A DNA stretch of 64,000 nucleotides from Episyrphus balteatus (taxonomy: Eukaryota > Arthropoda > Insecta > Diptera > Syrphidae): NCBI RefSeq assembly GCF_945859705.1, contig NC_079137.1:77707150-77771149 (forward strand), read 5' to 3'. The notes under the pieces are model-generated. The model was not told the DNA's origin, made no database searches, and worked only from the letters and a program-made list of their open reading frames with translations. A program made the translations under genes and the position numbers. Below, one piece after another: positions 1 to 12,385 of this stretch (position 1 is the stretch's first letter; every line of letters starts with the position of its first letter).

Positions 1-559
1 AAGTTGTAGGTAATATAAATATCTTTTCTTGTGCATTCACTGTTTTTCAGCGAGGACAACACTTTTGAGGTTATGTTGTTTTATTTTTTATTTTTTTCGG
101 TTTTTAATTTTTCTCAGTCTCTATGATAGAAACATAATGTTTAGCATCATAAAAGTTGGATGTTTGACTTAAAGCAAAATATGAGTACCACAATATTCTA
201 AGTTTACCATTACCCACCTTAATAACTTCCTCTCATATCATATGTTTCTTGTTTTTACATTACGTAAAAGATTTAGCCTTTTTTTCATATATTATGCAAA
301 AACATATTAGTATATTTTTTGAAAATATTGAAAGGGATTGCTCTTAAAATTCCGTATCTATGGTTTGAAAAGTCATATAATCTTCAGAATTATACAAAAT
401 TAATAATTTGATGTTCTACAACTTTATTCATGCTAAAAAATTATGTTTCTATCATAGACTGAGAAAAATTAAAAAATAAAACAACATAACCTCAAAAGTG
501 TTGTCCTCGCTGAAAAACAGTGAATGCACAAGAAAAGATATTTATACTACCTACAACTT
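1..559. repeat. Inverted repeat, about 120-140-bp arms
   Basis: The first ~139 bases are repeated as reverse complement at about 441-559, for example the block ending GAGGACAACACTTTTGAGG pairs with its complement around 491-510. The arms are nearly identical and separated by about 300 bases. The right arm and the ~200 bases after it occur again as a diverged direct copy at about 919-1225, including the phrase AAAATGGCGGATTTCG. The left arm begins at the window edge, so the full element may extend upstream. Confidence 0.8.
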
Positions 560-1225
560 TGGTTAAGTAACTTATTCGGTCAAGCCAATAGTTTAGTAGA
601 TATAGACCAATTCGCGTTTTTAAAAATGGCGGATTTCGGAATGGGGTTGGCGTCCCGAGAACCAGGACTTAAGCTTTTTTAATACCTTTATTTCAGATTA
701 TAAAAAAATAAGCCTCCCTATATTTCGTTTCACAAAATGCCTGTTTTATTTACTAACTTTCCTGTACTAAGACTATAGTTTTATGATCAATAACTTTCGA
801 CTCATACATCGCATGACTTTCAAAAATATATCAAATTATTGGACATTTGATGGTCTATAACTTTAACTGTTTAAAAAGTTATGTAACTAAAACCGGGAAT
901 GATTAAATCTTAAAAAAACCGAAAAAAATAAATTAAAACAACATAACCTCAAAACTGTTGCCCGCTCAGAATAATAATGTATTACAAAGAAAAAGATAAT
1001 TAAATTTCCAAGAACTTTGGTCTGATAACCATTTCTCTAGGACAAATAGTTTTGAAGACATAGAGCGAATCGCGTTTTCCAAAATGGCGGATTTCGCCAG
1101 GGGGGTGGCGTCCCGAAAACCAGGAATTAAGCTTTTCTAATATCCCTCTTTCAGATTTGAAAAATTCAGCCGTCCTATATTTCGTTCCACAATATGCCTG
1201 TTTTTTTACTAACTTTCCTGTACTA
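463..1225. repeat. Diverged direct repeat, two ~300-bp units
   Basis: Bases 463-766 and 919-1225 align in the same orientation over about 300 positions with many substitutions. Shared landmarks are AAAACAACATAACCTCAAAA, AAAATGGCGGATTTCG, GGCGTCCCGA, and TTTACTAACTTTCCTGTACTA at the right ends. The unit includes one arm of the neighbouring inverted repeat. Confidence 0.75.
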
Positions 1226-2847
1226 TATGGGGAAATCTTGTTTTTCTTTAACAGAAAAAATCGAATGCCTTGTTCGATTTCACTAGTCAAAAAATTTTTT
1301 TTATAGAAATCAAAGTATATTTTTCTAATGGTTTTTTGATCGCTGAGCTTGAATCCGAAGTCAGAAAAATTCTATCACATCACGTTTTTGACATATTACC
1401 ATGCCAAAAATCAGAAAAATAGTGTTTTGGACGTTCAAAATTTAATATCTCAAAAACTTTGCCTGTAAGAGCTATTCTAGTGCTTGATTCAAATTAAAAA
1501 GATCAATGACCATTAGAAAAGTATAATTTGGTTTCTATGGAAAATTATTTCTCGCCAATATTACTGTCATTTACGGAAAAATCAATCTTAAAAATCGATT
1601 TTTTGTCTTTTTCAATTTTTCTCAATATTTTCTAAAGCAAAAGTATAGTTTTTCCACACAATCTTTTAAAAACGGTTTTAAGCTAAATAATTGCATTCCA
1701 AAATTTTCAAAAATCAAAATTTTTTTCGGTAACTTTTTTGATTGAAAAATAGGCTATTTTTTCAAATTAAATTCGTCAAAAATCAAAAAATTCACTTTTT
1801 GCTCAAAAAACATTTTTAATAGATAGAAAATATAACAAAGTAATTTTTAACTAAGTTTTGTTAAAATCCAACTATTTTTGTAAAAGATAAAAATAAAAAA
1901 TCGAAAAATCGTATTTTTGCATTTTTTTCAATATTTTGAGGTTATAGAAAAAATTGTTTGAGTAAAAGTTGTAGACATTTGTACTACCTACAACTTTTGC
2001 ATTTGACTTTTTTCGATAGCACGTCTTATTTTGACATAAATCGTAAAAAACCATGATTTTTGACACCCACCCCACTTTTTCGCCCACCCACCCCCTTTCC
2101 CCAATTTTTTTGTGGGCAATTTATTTTTCCCCTTTCATATACCATTTATCCTAAATTTTCCAACCACCCATATGCTGCTAATAATTTTTTTATTTTCAAA
2201 AATTATTGGCACTGGTCTAATAGTGTCAGTCAACTTTACGATCAAAATTATTACGGTTTAAGGAATAGAACAATCTTGTACTCAACTTGGATCTTTTTAT
2301 GACTTCACTGAAGGTTTTAGATTCCTAGTCTGAGTTTTTTGAAAATGTTTGTGCCATATTCTAGCATATTAAAGCAGTTTTTTGAAATTGATACACTTCG
2401 TTTATATCAATTCAACTTTTTACTCAAACCTAAAATAGAGAAAATAACTAGCTTTACTTTGTTCACTATTTTCACTAAATTTTACAAAAAGTTATAATAA
2501 TATTAATTTTTATTAACTTTTTAAACGTAAAATTTTTTTTAATAAATATGATTTAAAATCATGAAAATATATAACCAGCATAAAAGTGTTCATATATGCG
2601 TTTCGTAAAATTTTTGCCAAACAAATTTTATTTGAGCATTTACTCATTCTTACAATAACATAACGTAACGTAACGCAACGGAAGGTAATGTAAAGTAATT
2701 TTACGTTATGTAATATAACATAATGTAACATAACAAAACAAACAAAAAGTTACATTTAGAGAGCATTCATCACAATATTCAAATAATGTTCCACAATAAA
2801 TTCAATGTGTATCGCAAGTTGAATGAATTTTTTAAATAAATTTTTTC

Positions 2848-3574
2848 GGGTTGGGGTCAAAATTCTGCCGGGGTCAAAATTCTGCTTTCAAAATTCTGCT
2901 TTACAAAATTCTGTTTTCAAAATTCTGTTTTTCAAAATTCTGCAAAAAATTAAAAAAGGGTTTGGAAAATGTTAAAAAGCGCGCGCTTTTTAACATTTTC
3001 CAAACCCTTTTTTAATTTTTTGCAGAATTCTGTAAAATCATCTTCTTTAAAAATGACCTGCTTATTTGATTACTTACCTTAGTAATTTGTCATTCTTTGA
3101 ATGCATATTAATTTTTGTTTTATAAATGAATAAATTTGAAAATATTAAGAAAAGGTTTTTAATACTAAAAATTTCCGAAAATAATTCAAAATTTTTTAAT
3201 TTATCAAATAAAGATGAATATTCAAAAATTTGAATGAGAAAAGGAATATTTTGTATCAAACAACATCGGTTCCAATAATTTATAGAATTTATTTAAAGAA
3301 AATCAGTCTATGCATTTTAAAAAAATATTTGCGACACTTAAACAAAAAAATTTAGGAAAGTACCAATGTTGAATTACATTAATGAGGTGTATTTTTCTTT
3401 AGTCAACGCATATGCTATAAAAAAAACAGAATTGGTAGAATTTTTTTGGTTAAGTGTAATAATGGCAGAATTTTGAAAAGCTGAATTTTAAAAAGCAGAA
3501 TTTTGAAAAGCAGAATAGAAAAAAAGAGAATTTTAAAAAACAGAATTTTGAATCCAGAATTTTGACCCGATCCC
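2848..3574. mobile_element. Non-autonomous DNA transposon, copy 1 (9-bp TSD)
   Basis: A 727-bp element with terminal inverted repeats GGGTTGGGGTCAAAATTCTG on the left and CAGAATTTTGACCCGATCCC on the right. It is flanked by a perfect 9-bp target duplication, AATTTTTTC, at 2839-2847 and 3575-3583. Just inside each end lies an array of short CAAAATTCTG-type units, in opposite orientations. A perfect palindrome centred on GCGCGCGC follows the left array. No transposase frame is present, so it must move in trans. The 9-bp duplication and repeat-built inverted ends recall MULE or foldback (FB) elements; the class is inferred. Confidence 0.88.
2936..3029. repeat. 94-bp perfect palindrome inside transposon copy 1
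   Basis: Each base from 2936 to 3029 pairs with its counterpart around a centre at 2982/2983, with no spacer. The core is AAAAAGCGCGCGCTTTTT. The same palindrome, with one length change in an A/T run, recurs in copy 2 of the element at about 6585-6662, so it is a family feature and not an assembly accident. Confidence 0.9.
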
Positions 3575-6076
3575 AATTTTTTCATGTAAAAACATTGTAA
3601 ACATACAGTGACTTTTATGAATTCCTGGAGGTACATATATATTTCAAACTGTCAGTCATAATGATTATTATATTAATTTTTTTTTGTTTATAAATATTAC
3701 TTAAATGTTGTATACAAAATGTGGGAAATATTTTTGTGTACAATAAAAATGGATGGAACTATAATATTACCGTCAAGGACTATCAGCCACTTAACTATTA
3801 AGTGCCTTTGCTTTGATAGATAATGTAAATAACATCAAAGCTATAAAATGTTCATCATTAATTCAAGTAGATAACGGTTAATGGTTTAAATAAAATAATA
3901 AAAAAAAAACATGAAAATTCAATGCCAATTCAAAAATAGACATTTAATTACGAGCAAGGATAAATGTATTGTAGAAAAAATGACTACCTTCATTGCTTCA
4001 TTCATCCGACCTTAACTATATAAATAACATTAATTTTAGATTATACTAACACAACTTTTGTATAATTTATTTTATCAAAAAAAAAAAAAAAAAATAACAC
4101 ACAATCTGCATTATTACACAATTTTTTTCATGAATTCTTTTGAAAATCAAAAAAAAAATATCCTTGCGAACGCAACACCATGTGATTATGCAGTGTAAAT
4201 TACAATCAACCTTGTGTTAAAAAACCACAAGTTGTAGTTTTTTTGTGTTAAGTTGTTTAATGTTTCAAAACATGAAAAATAAAATTTTCTTCTTCAATGT
4301 TCACCTCACAAACAAGTCATAATTAAAAAAAAAAAAAACGAAAAAAAATCATCGTTGACCGTTATTATTGTGACATGCACGTCAGTCTAAAAATATACCA
4401 AAATCAAATACACGTCATGCCATCAACACAAAAGTGGTAGAAGCATGAATCAGAAAGAAGTCCTTAATTTTTGTGTGTGTTTATTTGTGGCACAAATCAT
4501 GGCAACAGTCAGTGGTTAGAGGAATACTTATGTTAGTCATGGCCAGAGTCAGAAAAACGATTGCCATCCACTAAAAGTCAAAAAGGATAGACGCAATCTC
4601 GGCACAAAATGAGGATTATCTATTTGAGTATCTATTTTGGTCCTTTTTTGTGCTTCGAATTTATCCCAACTGTCAAAATAAAAGCAGATTCTCCACTCCA
4701 CGCAGCATTTATGAGATCACAACACAAATGTGTGTGTGTGTGTGTTTGTGTGTGTGTGTAGAAACCATGTCCTGTCATTGACAGATAAACATTAATTAAC
4801 TAATTGAGGCAATTGACAACAATCAAATCCAAGAGGATGTGATGGAGGGAGAAATGATTAAAACTTGTGGCCATAGAAAGATCCGGTGTGATGGTCGGAA
4901 TAGGGTCGGTCGGTGTCGACGGGCGGACGGCCAGAAGAGGTGGCATGAGGCGAGGCATACTTAATTGCTTTTAAGGCGGAGATAGCTTTTAATTATCTAT
5001 GGTTTTGCCCTATCTACATTTCAGCTTAAGTGATTTGTTGTTGGTAAGAAGATTATTTGCTTCTGTGGCACCAGAAGAGAGAGAAACAAAGAGAGAGAGA
5101 GAGAGAAAGTCATCGAGTTTATTATGGTCCTCTAAGGAGTTGGCAACTTGAACTTCTGTGTGTTATATAATTTGCACAGATTTGTGATGATGGACTTGTG
5201 TCTATGTGAGTGTTACAAATAGCAAATGTAGGCCATCATTCCGACTATCACACGAATGTCACACAACTTAACTCACCAAATAACCACAAATAAGCTAAGA
5301 CAGGGGGACAATCGACAAGCGACGTCAAGAAGCGCGGTTGAACTTTGTCAAGTTAAATACTTCTACGACAGCTTAAGAGAACGTGACTTTGGGGATAGAA
5401 AATGGAGGAATCTACTCCTAACAAATATAATAGGTATAGTTAGAGAAGACAGTAGGGAATTGAGTTAAGGCCAAAAGTTCGAATTAAGGCATCATTATTC
5501 AAACATAAGCTTGATAATTAAGTTCGCTTTAATGGATGACAATAATTGACCCTCGAAGGCAAGGGTATATTTAATATGTATATATGAGAATGGGATGGAT
5601 AAATTAATGCCTTCATTAAAAGTTGACCAAAATTACACAAACAAATAAAGTTTATTCTTCATTTTCTTCTTTAAATATATGCAAAAATGAAACATTTAAC
5701 TTAATGATTTGTTTGGTTTAAGATTAAACAACACCAAATCTTAGAAAGTAGAAGAAGCTTTAGAGTAAAAGTATGTAGATACAAGTTGTTTTTGGGAGAA
5801 ATTTAGTGACTTTTAGATTTATAGACACAACAAATTTAAAAGCAATTTAAATTAAGTGTCATTGAGAGAGTGTATTTTATGGATAACAAACAAATTGGGT
5901 TTTGGGATATTTGTTCAAGGTTGTTTTGGAAGATTTCAGCTCAAGGAGAAATCTTAATAACTTCAAAAATCAATTTAAAATGGGAAAAAAATATTCAATC
6001 CCGGAAGATTGTCATTTTTTGGGCTTTCAAGGACGAACTTGAGCTCAAATTGTAGAAAAAAATTGCTGGCTTAAAG

Positions 6077-6815
6077 GGGATCGGGTCAAAATTCTGGCTT
6101 CAAAATTCTGCTTTTTAAAATTCTGCTTTTCAAAATTCTGCCAGCAATATAATTGAACAAAAAAATTCTGCCAATTCTGTTTTTTTTTTTTTATAGCATA
6201 TGCGCTGACTAAAGAAAAATACACCTCATGTAATTCAACATTGGTACTTTCCTAAATTTTTTTGTTTAAGTGTCGCAAATATTTTTTAAAATGCATAGAC
6301 TGACTTTCTTTCAAATAAAATCTATGTTAAACTTATTGGAACCGATGTTGTTTGATACAAAATATTCCTTTTTTTATTCAAATTTTTGAATATTCATCTT
6401 TATTTGATAAATTAAAAAAAATTTAATTATTTTCGGAAATGTATTAAAAACCTTTTCTTAATATTTTCAAATTTATTTATTTATAAAACAAAAATGAATT
6501 TGCTTTCAAAGAATGACAAATTATGAAGGTAAGTAATCAAATAAGCAGAAAATTTTTCAAGAAGATGATTTTACAAATTTTTGCAAAAAATTAAAAAAGG
6601 GTTTGGAAAATGTTAAAAAGCGCGCGCTTTTTAACATTTTCCAAACCCTTTTTTAATTTTTTTGCAGAATTTTGAAAAGCAGAATTTTGAAAAACAGAAT
6701 TTTGAAAAACAAAATTTTGAAAAGCAGAATTTTGAAAGCAGAATTTTGTAAAGCAGAATTTTGAAAGCAGAATTTTGACAAAAGAATTTTGACAAAAGAA
6801 TTTTGACCCCAACCC
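6077..6815. mobile_element. Non-autonomous DNA transposon, copy 2 (inverted, 9-bp TSD)
   Basis: A 739-bp copy of the family at 2848-3574, in the opposite orientation: it starts GGGATCGGGTCAAAATTCTG and ends in GACCCCAACCC. It is flanked by a perfect 9-bp duplication, GGCTTAAAG, at 6068-6076 and 6816-6824. The interior is alignable to copy 1 throughout, with scattered substitutions and small indels, and the GCGCGCGC-centred palindrome is kept at about 6585-6662. The CAGAATTTTGAAAAG array is longer at its right end than the matching array of copy 1. Confidence 0.88.
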
Positions 6816-6899
6816 GGCTTAAAGCCCTTCACCCTTTTTTTTTTTTTTTGATAAATACAAAAATTTTTTTTGGAAATTTCACTTTTGAGATTTGGACAG

Positions 6900-7770
6900 T
6901 AAAAAGTTCTAAATTAAGTGTAAAACGAATCACAGTAAAAATCACTGTGAAAAATCAAAGTGAAAAATCATTGTAAGAAATCACATTAAAAAAGTCACAG
7001 TAAAAATCACAGTAAAATATCACAGTGAAAAATCACATTAAAAAATCACAGTGGAAAAATAACAGTGAAAAATGACGGGGAAAAAGATCTTCCCATTTTT
7101 TCAAAACAAGTCTATTTATTTTTTGATATTTCACTTTTGAGCTTTCGACCGTTCAAAATTCAATAAAAAATCACTTCGAAAATCACAGTTAAAATCACAT
7201 TGAAAACATAGTAAAAATCAAAGTAAAAATTTTAGTTAAAAAATAACAGTGAAAACTCACAGTGAAAAAGACCTTAATTTTTTTTTCTTTTAAAAGTTCA
7301 AAATTCAGTATAAAATCACAGTCAAAAATCGAAGTATAAAATATCGCGGAAAAAATCAAAGTTAAAAAATAACATTGGGAAATCACTTGTTATAAGACCT
7401 TCACCTTTTTTCTTTTGACCGTTTGAGCTTTCGACACTCCAAAATTCAATAAAAAATCACTGCGAAAATCACAGTTAAAATCACATTGAAAACATAGTAA
7501 AAATCACAGTAAAAATTTTAGTTAAAAAATAACAGTGAAAAAGACCTTAATTTTTTTTTTCTTTTAAAAGTTCAAAATTCAGTATAAAATCACAGTCAAA
7601 AATCGAAGTGAAAAATCAAAGTAAAATATCGCGGTAAATATCAAATTTAAAAAATAGCATTAAAAAATCACTTGGTATAAGACCTTCACCTTTTTTCTTT
7701 TGACCGTTTGAGCTTTTTAAAGTTCAAAATTCAGTAAAAAATCACAGTTAAAATAACAGTAATAATCACA
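6900..7770. repeat. Tandem repeat of ~285 bp built from AAAATCACAGT-type units
   Basis: Short degenerate units resembling AAAATCACAGTG recur from about 6940 to 7760. Superimposed is a longer period: the phrase GAGCTTTCGAC with its following ~280 bases recurs at 7139 and 7425, and in decayed form (GAGCTTTTTAAAG) near 7710, giving a period near 285 bp. Each long unit ends with ATAAGACCTTCACCTTTTTTC or similar. No coding content. Confidence 0.75.
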
Positions 7771-10734
7771 AAAAGCACTCTCACCAAATTTGTAGATGTC
7801 ATTGAGTTAAAAAAAATTGGTTTGAAGTTCAGTTGATGAGAAAGTACTTCATACATTTTGAAGTTTATAGTCTTAATTATGGTGTTATTGAAAAAGAGAA
7901 TTGCTTGATAAACCTTTACTTGAGTATTGTGGGGCGAATAAGCGATAAAAAAACCTGACTAATTACTTTACACGTCACGTGATTGTGACTCAATATTTTG
8001 AAGGTCTTAACCAAAGTTAAATAATCTATAGTAAGTTTGTTTTATCCTTGACACAAATCTGTTTCATTTCCCAAAAGTCATATACTCAGGTATAACGACA
8101 TAAGTTTTCTTACATGAAAGCCAAGACTTCAAGACCATAAAATTATAATAATTCATTTCAAGGACAAGAAAAAACGTAATAAAATACAATTCTTAATTCT
8201 TTTGTGCGAGATAAGGAGCCTAATAAATGTTTTTTTCTTTGGTTAATGTAAAATGCAGGTGGGTTTTATATTTCTCTAGACTTCTAGAAGATTTACCCTT
8301 ATCCTCTCTCGTCAAAACATTCGTATTCTGCTTTTTTTGTTTTTTATTTTAACGTCTGCACATGGAATGACATACTTAATCACTCGAATGTGTAAAATCT
8401 CATATCTCGCCTGATTTATTACATGCGTGTTTAAGGTCATACCTAACCAACAAAACAAACGTTTTTTCCCTATAAATATACATATAAACGAGTATAAGGA
8501 AAGGTAAGGAAGGTTTACAACCGCCTACAACTTGCACATTTACATTATGTTTATGTATTCTCAGTGACATCATACATTTCGTCCTAGGTTCAAATCACTG
8601 TTTTCCAAAAGATAGAAAGAGAATGAATAATATAGAAAGAGAGAGATAGATAAAAGTTAGAATAGTGGTAGCTTAAATTGCTGGTATATTGGTGGTGAAG
8701 TGATTCCATTTCGCCAGTTAAATGAATAATTTAATAGAGTTACTTCTTCAACCTCTCCAACACCAACCTTCTCACAAACAAAACAAGTCGAATCCTTATG
8801 GCAGTTTCACAACACAACACAAACCAAGCTGCTAAGCAATGCAAATTAATTTCTACCTTTTGCCAACAACTATGTGTTAGAGCTTACTGCTTGAGAATGC
8901 TTGCACGAACACATTTTTATTGTGTGATGGCGCTGAGAGGTATTCCCTGGGTGTGTTCTTTCGAAAAAGGATGCAGGCTCATTTCTCAAACTTTTTTGTT
9001 CTTAGTTGTTGTTGTCTTTAATCAACTTTTCAACATCTTCACTTTGGAATTTAATTGCTTGAAATACTTATATAACTAACCGAAATGAAAAAAAAAATTA
9101 AATGAAAATGAAAAACACTAGAAAACACGGTTAATTAGTAATATAATGACAATCTCTTAATTAATTCAAAATGTCAATGTACAGATAATAATTTATACTT
9201 AACCACAAGATTTATGGATTTATGTCAAAAATGGTTTGGATTTATTGTTTGTAATCTCTTCTTTTTTGTGTGTTTATTTTGTTAAACCATACCGCACTGT
9301 ATTCTGTATTTCCCTCAATATTAACCTCCTTTTTCTAAAATGTACACAACAAAGTTTGTGTGCGCAAAAATAATGACATCTTAAGGATTTTTTTTTTCTC
9401 TACAAATCAACCTAAACCCTCGACGATGGGAAGAAGACACTGGAGTATCACTCATTAAAACTAGGTCGAAATTTAAAGTGTCTAGAAAAATTTACGAATA
9501 CATTTTTTTGTCAATTGATGTAGACTCAATTAGGGCAAGTTTATGGAACCAAAAATAAAATATTATTGTGTCTTTGTCGAAAATTATTTTCATAATGATT
9601 AGATTAGAAAACTGTTCTTTAAAATATGTAGTTTATCAAAAAAATATTTTGTATTACCTACAATATATTGAATACAAAACTAAAGAAATAATTGTACATT
9701 TCATTATTTATATTTATTCTTGCTAAACCCAAATATTTAAGCAAACTTTAAGATACTCGTACTGCAATACGCTTGTGAATAAAAAATAAAAAAAATTTCG
9801 AAAATGGTCTAGGTGAAAAGATTTACTGTTAAACCTTTTATTTTGTTTTTCGAAAATTTTCATTTTCTACCCATCTCTATAATTGCTATTCTAACAAATG
9901 CAGAAGTTTCAAACTCGTTTTATTTGTTAAGCTTATCAAAAACAGCGTTTCTTTAGATTTCAGCTACTAAAGATGAGCAGTTTCTGAACATCAAAAATAT
10001 CAAAAACCCAAACTGATTTGATCACGGTTACTTTTTTTTTGTAGACATCGTAAAAATATGATTGGAGCGTCATATGAAAGGTGAAATAATAAACTTTTAC
10101 ATGAAATAAAATTTATTATAGGTTGTCATAGAAAAAAATTGATTTAATGGTGTTAGAGGAAAAAAATATATATATATTTTTTTTTTGCTTTTTTTTATGA
10201 AAAATGATTGTTTTCAATAAATTATTTGTATACTTTTTGGGCATTGTAAAAACTTAAATATGGTAAAAGTTTTTCAGTGGTGTAATTTTTTTCGAACCTT
10301 TTTATATAAAAAATTGATATAATGAGAAAAGAAAAAGAAAGTTATTTTTTTTAGCTTTTTCTTGTAAATTATGATTGGATTCAGAGAGTTATTCCGTTTT
10401 TCTACAAAACATACAGATATAAAAGTAAGGTCTTAATGTTTAGCTTTAGTACTTTACTATAAGAATTATTATCTTATACATTTTTTACAAGAAAGTTGAC
10501 AAATAAATAATTTTTAGAAAATTTTTTTTTTTAACTAACGACACAACCTGTTTTCTTATGACTTTATCGCTTAAAATTATCGTCCGTAGACCGACTTTAC
10601 AGACAACCACGTTTTTTACTTGCGATATAGGTACTATATATCAAGTTATGCATTCGTACAAAAAAAAAAGTTGAGATAACATTTTTCCATGACATTACGA
10701 TGGTAGACAATGCCAAAAAAGTGGGTCCCGGAAG

Positions 10735-10737
10735 TCC

Positions 10738-10779
<42 letters not shown>

Positions 10780-11200
10780 AGAAGGACCTACAGCCTAAAC
10801 GGATGGAACGATTAATGTCAAACTTGGTATGTAGCGTTATTTGGCGACTCTCCAGAGGGGTTTTTGGAATTAATTTTTTTGGACTAAAAATAACGATACT
10901 TGTCATATACCGATTTTAGTAAAATTAAAATATCTCGAAAACGGCTCCAACGATTTTGTTTAAAAAATTCAAATGTTAGTTTTAAGCTAATGTGTATCTT
11001 ATAATGACAATTTTTTTTTTTTTGAAAATCAAATCCGATTATCCTTGAAGCTGCTATTTCGATTTCAACGAAACTTTTTGTGAAGAAGCATTTTTATAAT
11101 TTAAATATAAACCAAAAATAAAATTTTCAAAAAAATAATTTTGGAATTTTTAAAAAAATTTTGAAAATTATTTTTTGAAAAATCAAATTTTTGAAAACGG
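10735..11200. repeat. CTGT microsatellite with attached dispersed-type repeat
   Basis: About eleven CTGT tetramers occupy roughly 10735-10778. They are followed by a segment (AAACGGATGGAACGATTAAT, then CTCGAAAACGGCTCCAACGA) that looks like the body of a dispersed insect repeat in which the tetramer is a fixed part. A weaker echo of the CGGCTC-TAACGATTT phrase is at 11330-11342. The family could not be named from sequence alone. Confidence 0.5.
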
Positions 11201-12385
11201 GACATTGAATTTTTTTGAAATTTTGTTTTAAAATGCTGATTTGTGATTTCTACAAAAAAGCATACCAATTTTATTTTAAAACTTTTTTTCCAAAAAATTA
11301 TTTTTAAAAAATTAGTTTTTTAAAAAACGGCTCTAACGATTTTGAATATTTTTTATTGCGCAAAAATTGGATTCATTGAAAGCATTTCAAAGCTAAATTT
11401 TTCTGATGATACCACAAATAATTTTGTGGACTCTTTTGATTCTTAATTCTCTTGACAAATGAAACACTAATGACAAATTTTATGACAACATTACTATTTT
11501 GAATGAGATTTCGGTTGATATTATTTGAACTTTTCTATGGAAAACACGGGAAATATACAAAAAAAAACACAATAACTTTCTTCGTTGCTTACATTGGATC
11601 TTATTTTCAAATACCCTTTCATTAATCTCTTGCTGCCATTTGTCACCTAAAATAATTATTTTTGTTTATTAACTAAGTTTCCTTTTAATTTGTTTAATTA
11701 AAACCAAGAAGTATTCTTTCATTTCCATACCTCCCATTAACAGGCAACAATAATCGCTCATAAGAACAAATTCCTACGTCAAAGCTGTGCTTCCTAATTC
11801 CCTCTTTAAATGATACTCATATATTTTCATTAAAAAAAGTTATATATACCAAGAAATAAGAAAAGAAACATCATGAATTAAGTGATGAAGATAATTATTA
11901 GCTGTGAGCGACAAGAGTTTTTATATATCCTGGTGGAATGTGTTTCAACAAGTTTTTCTTATTTTTTTTTTGGAGGGTAGAGGGTAAAAATGATGATGAT
12001 TATCCATGAAATGAAACAAATGTCCTGGAAATGTAGACACACAAATAAAACATTAAGCTCTTGTTTATCCTTGAAGCTAATTTAAATATTAAGACCCTTT
12101 CATCTCTTCAATATCAAACTGAATGTTAAATTATATTTCAGAGTGTGTGTCTGTCTGATAAAAGTTTACTCCTTTGACATCAATTTGAACAACAAAAAAA
12201 AAGAAAACAAATAATGACACCCTATAAGCATTAAGGGGTTGATATATATATTCAAAGGATGTATGGTTTTGTTTGAATTGATGATGATGATTTCTGTTAT
12301 TTTTTCTTTCATTTTTTTGAAACTGGAAACAAAGTCATTTATTTTACTTTTTTTTGTGTTCTTGTGTCCTTGCAGATGTCATAAC

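Larger units (their letters stand above)
1..12375. other. Upstream region or 5' intron, no coding exon found
   Basis: No exon or conserved coding block could be supported here. The stretch contains inverted and direct repeats at 1-2000, a degenerate TAACG-type pentamer array near 2653-2735, transposon copies at 2848-3574 and 6077-6815, a TG microsatellite near 4728-4758, a GA run near 5087-5106, a repeat of about 285 bp period at about 6900-7770, and a CTGT-associated repeat near 10735. The blocks at about 4380-5470 and 8400-9060 are of higher complexity and are not obviously repetitive; they could hold regulatory DNA or an untranslated exon, but nothing decides this. Confidence 0.6.

Noticed and set aside
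2873..2945. CRISPR-like short repeats (ATTCTG units)
   Set aside because: Repeats are 12-15 bases with no unique spacers and belong to transposon ends in a eukaryotic genome.
10646..10906. 86-codon frame on the - strand with TDRQ repeats
   Set aside because: The repeated residues are the translated CTGT microsatellite; no independent coding evidence.
12239..12385. Start of exon 1 frame at the upstream in-frame ATG (12239)
   Set aside because: A strong splice acceptor ends at 12375 and the residues before it are translated pyrimidine tract; the ATG at 12386 is preferred.
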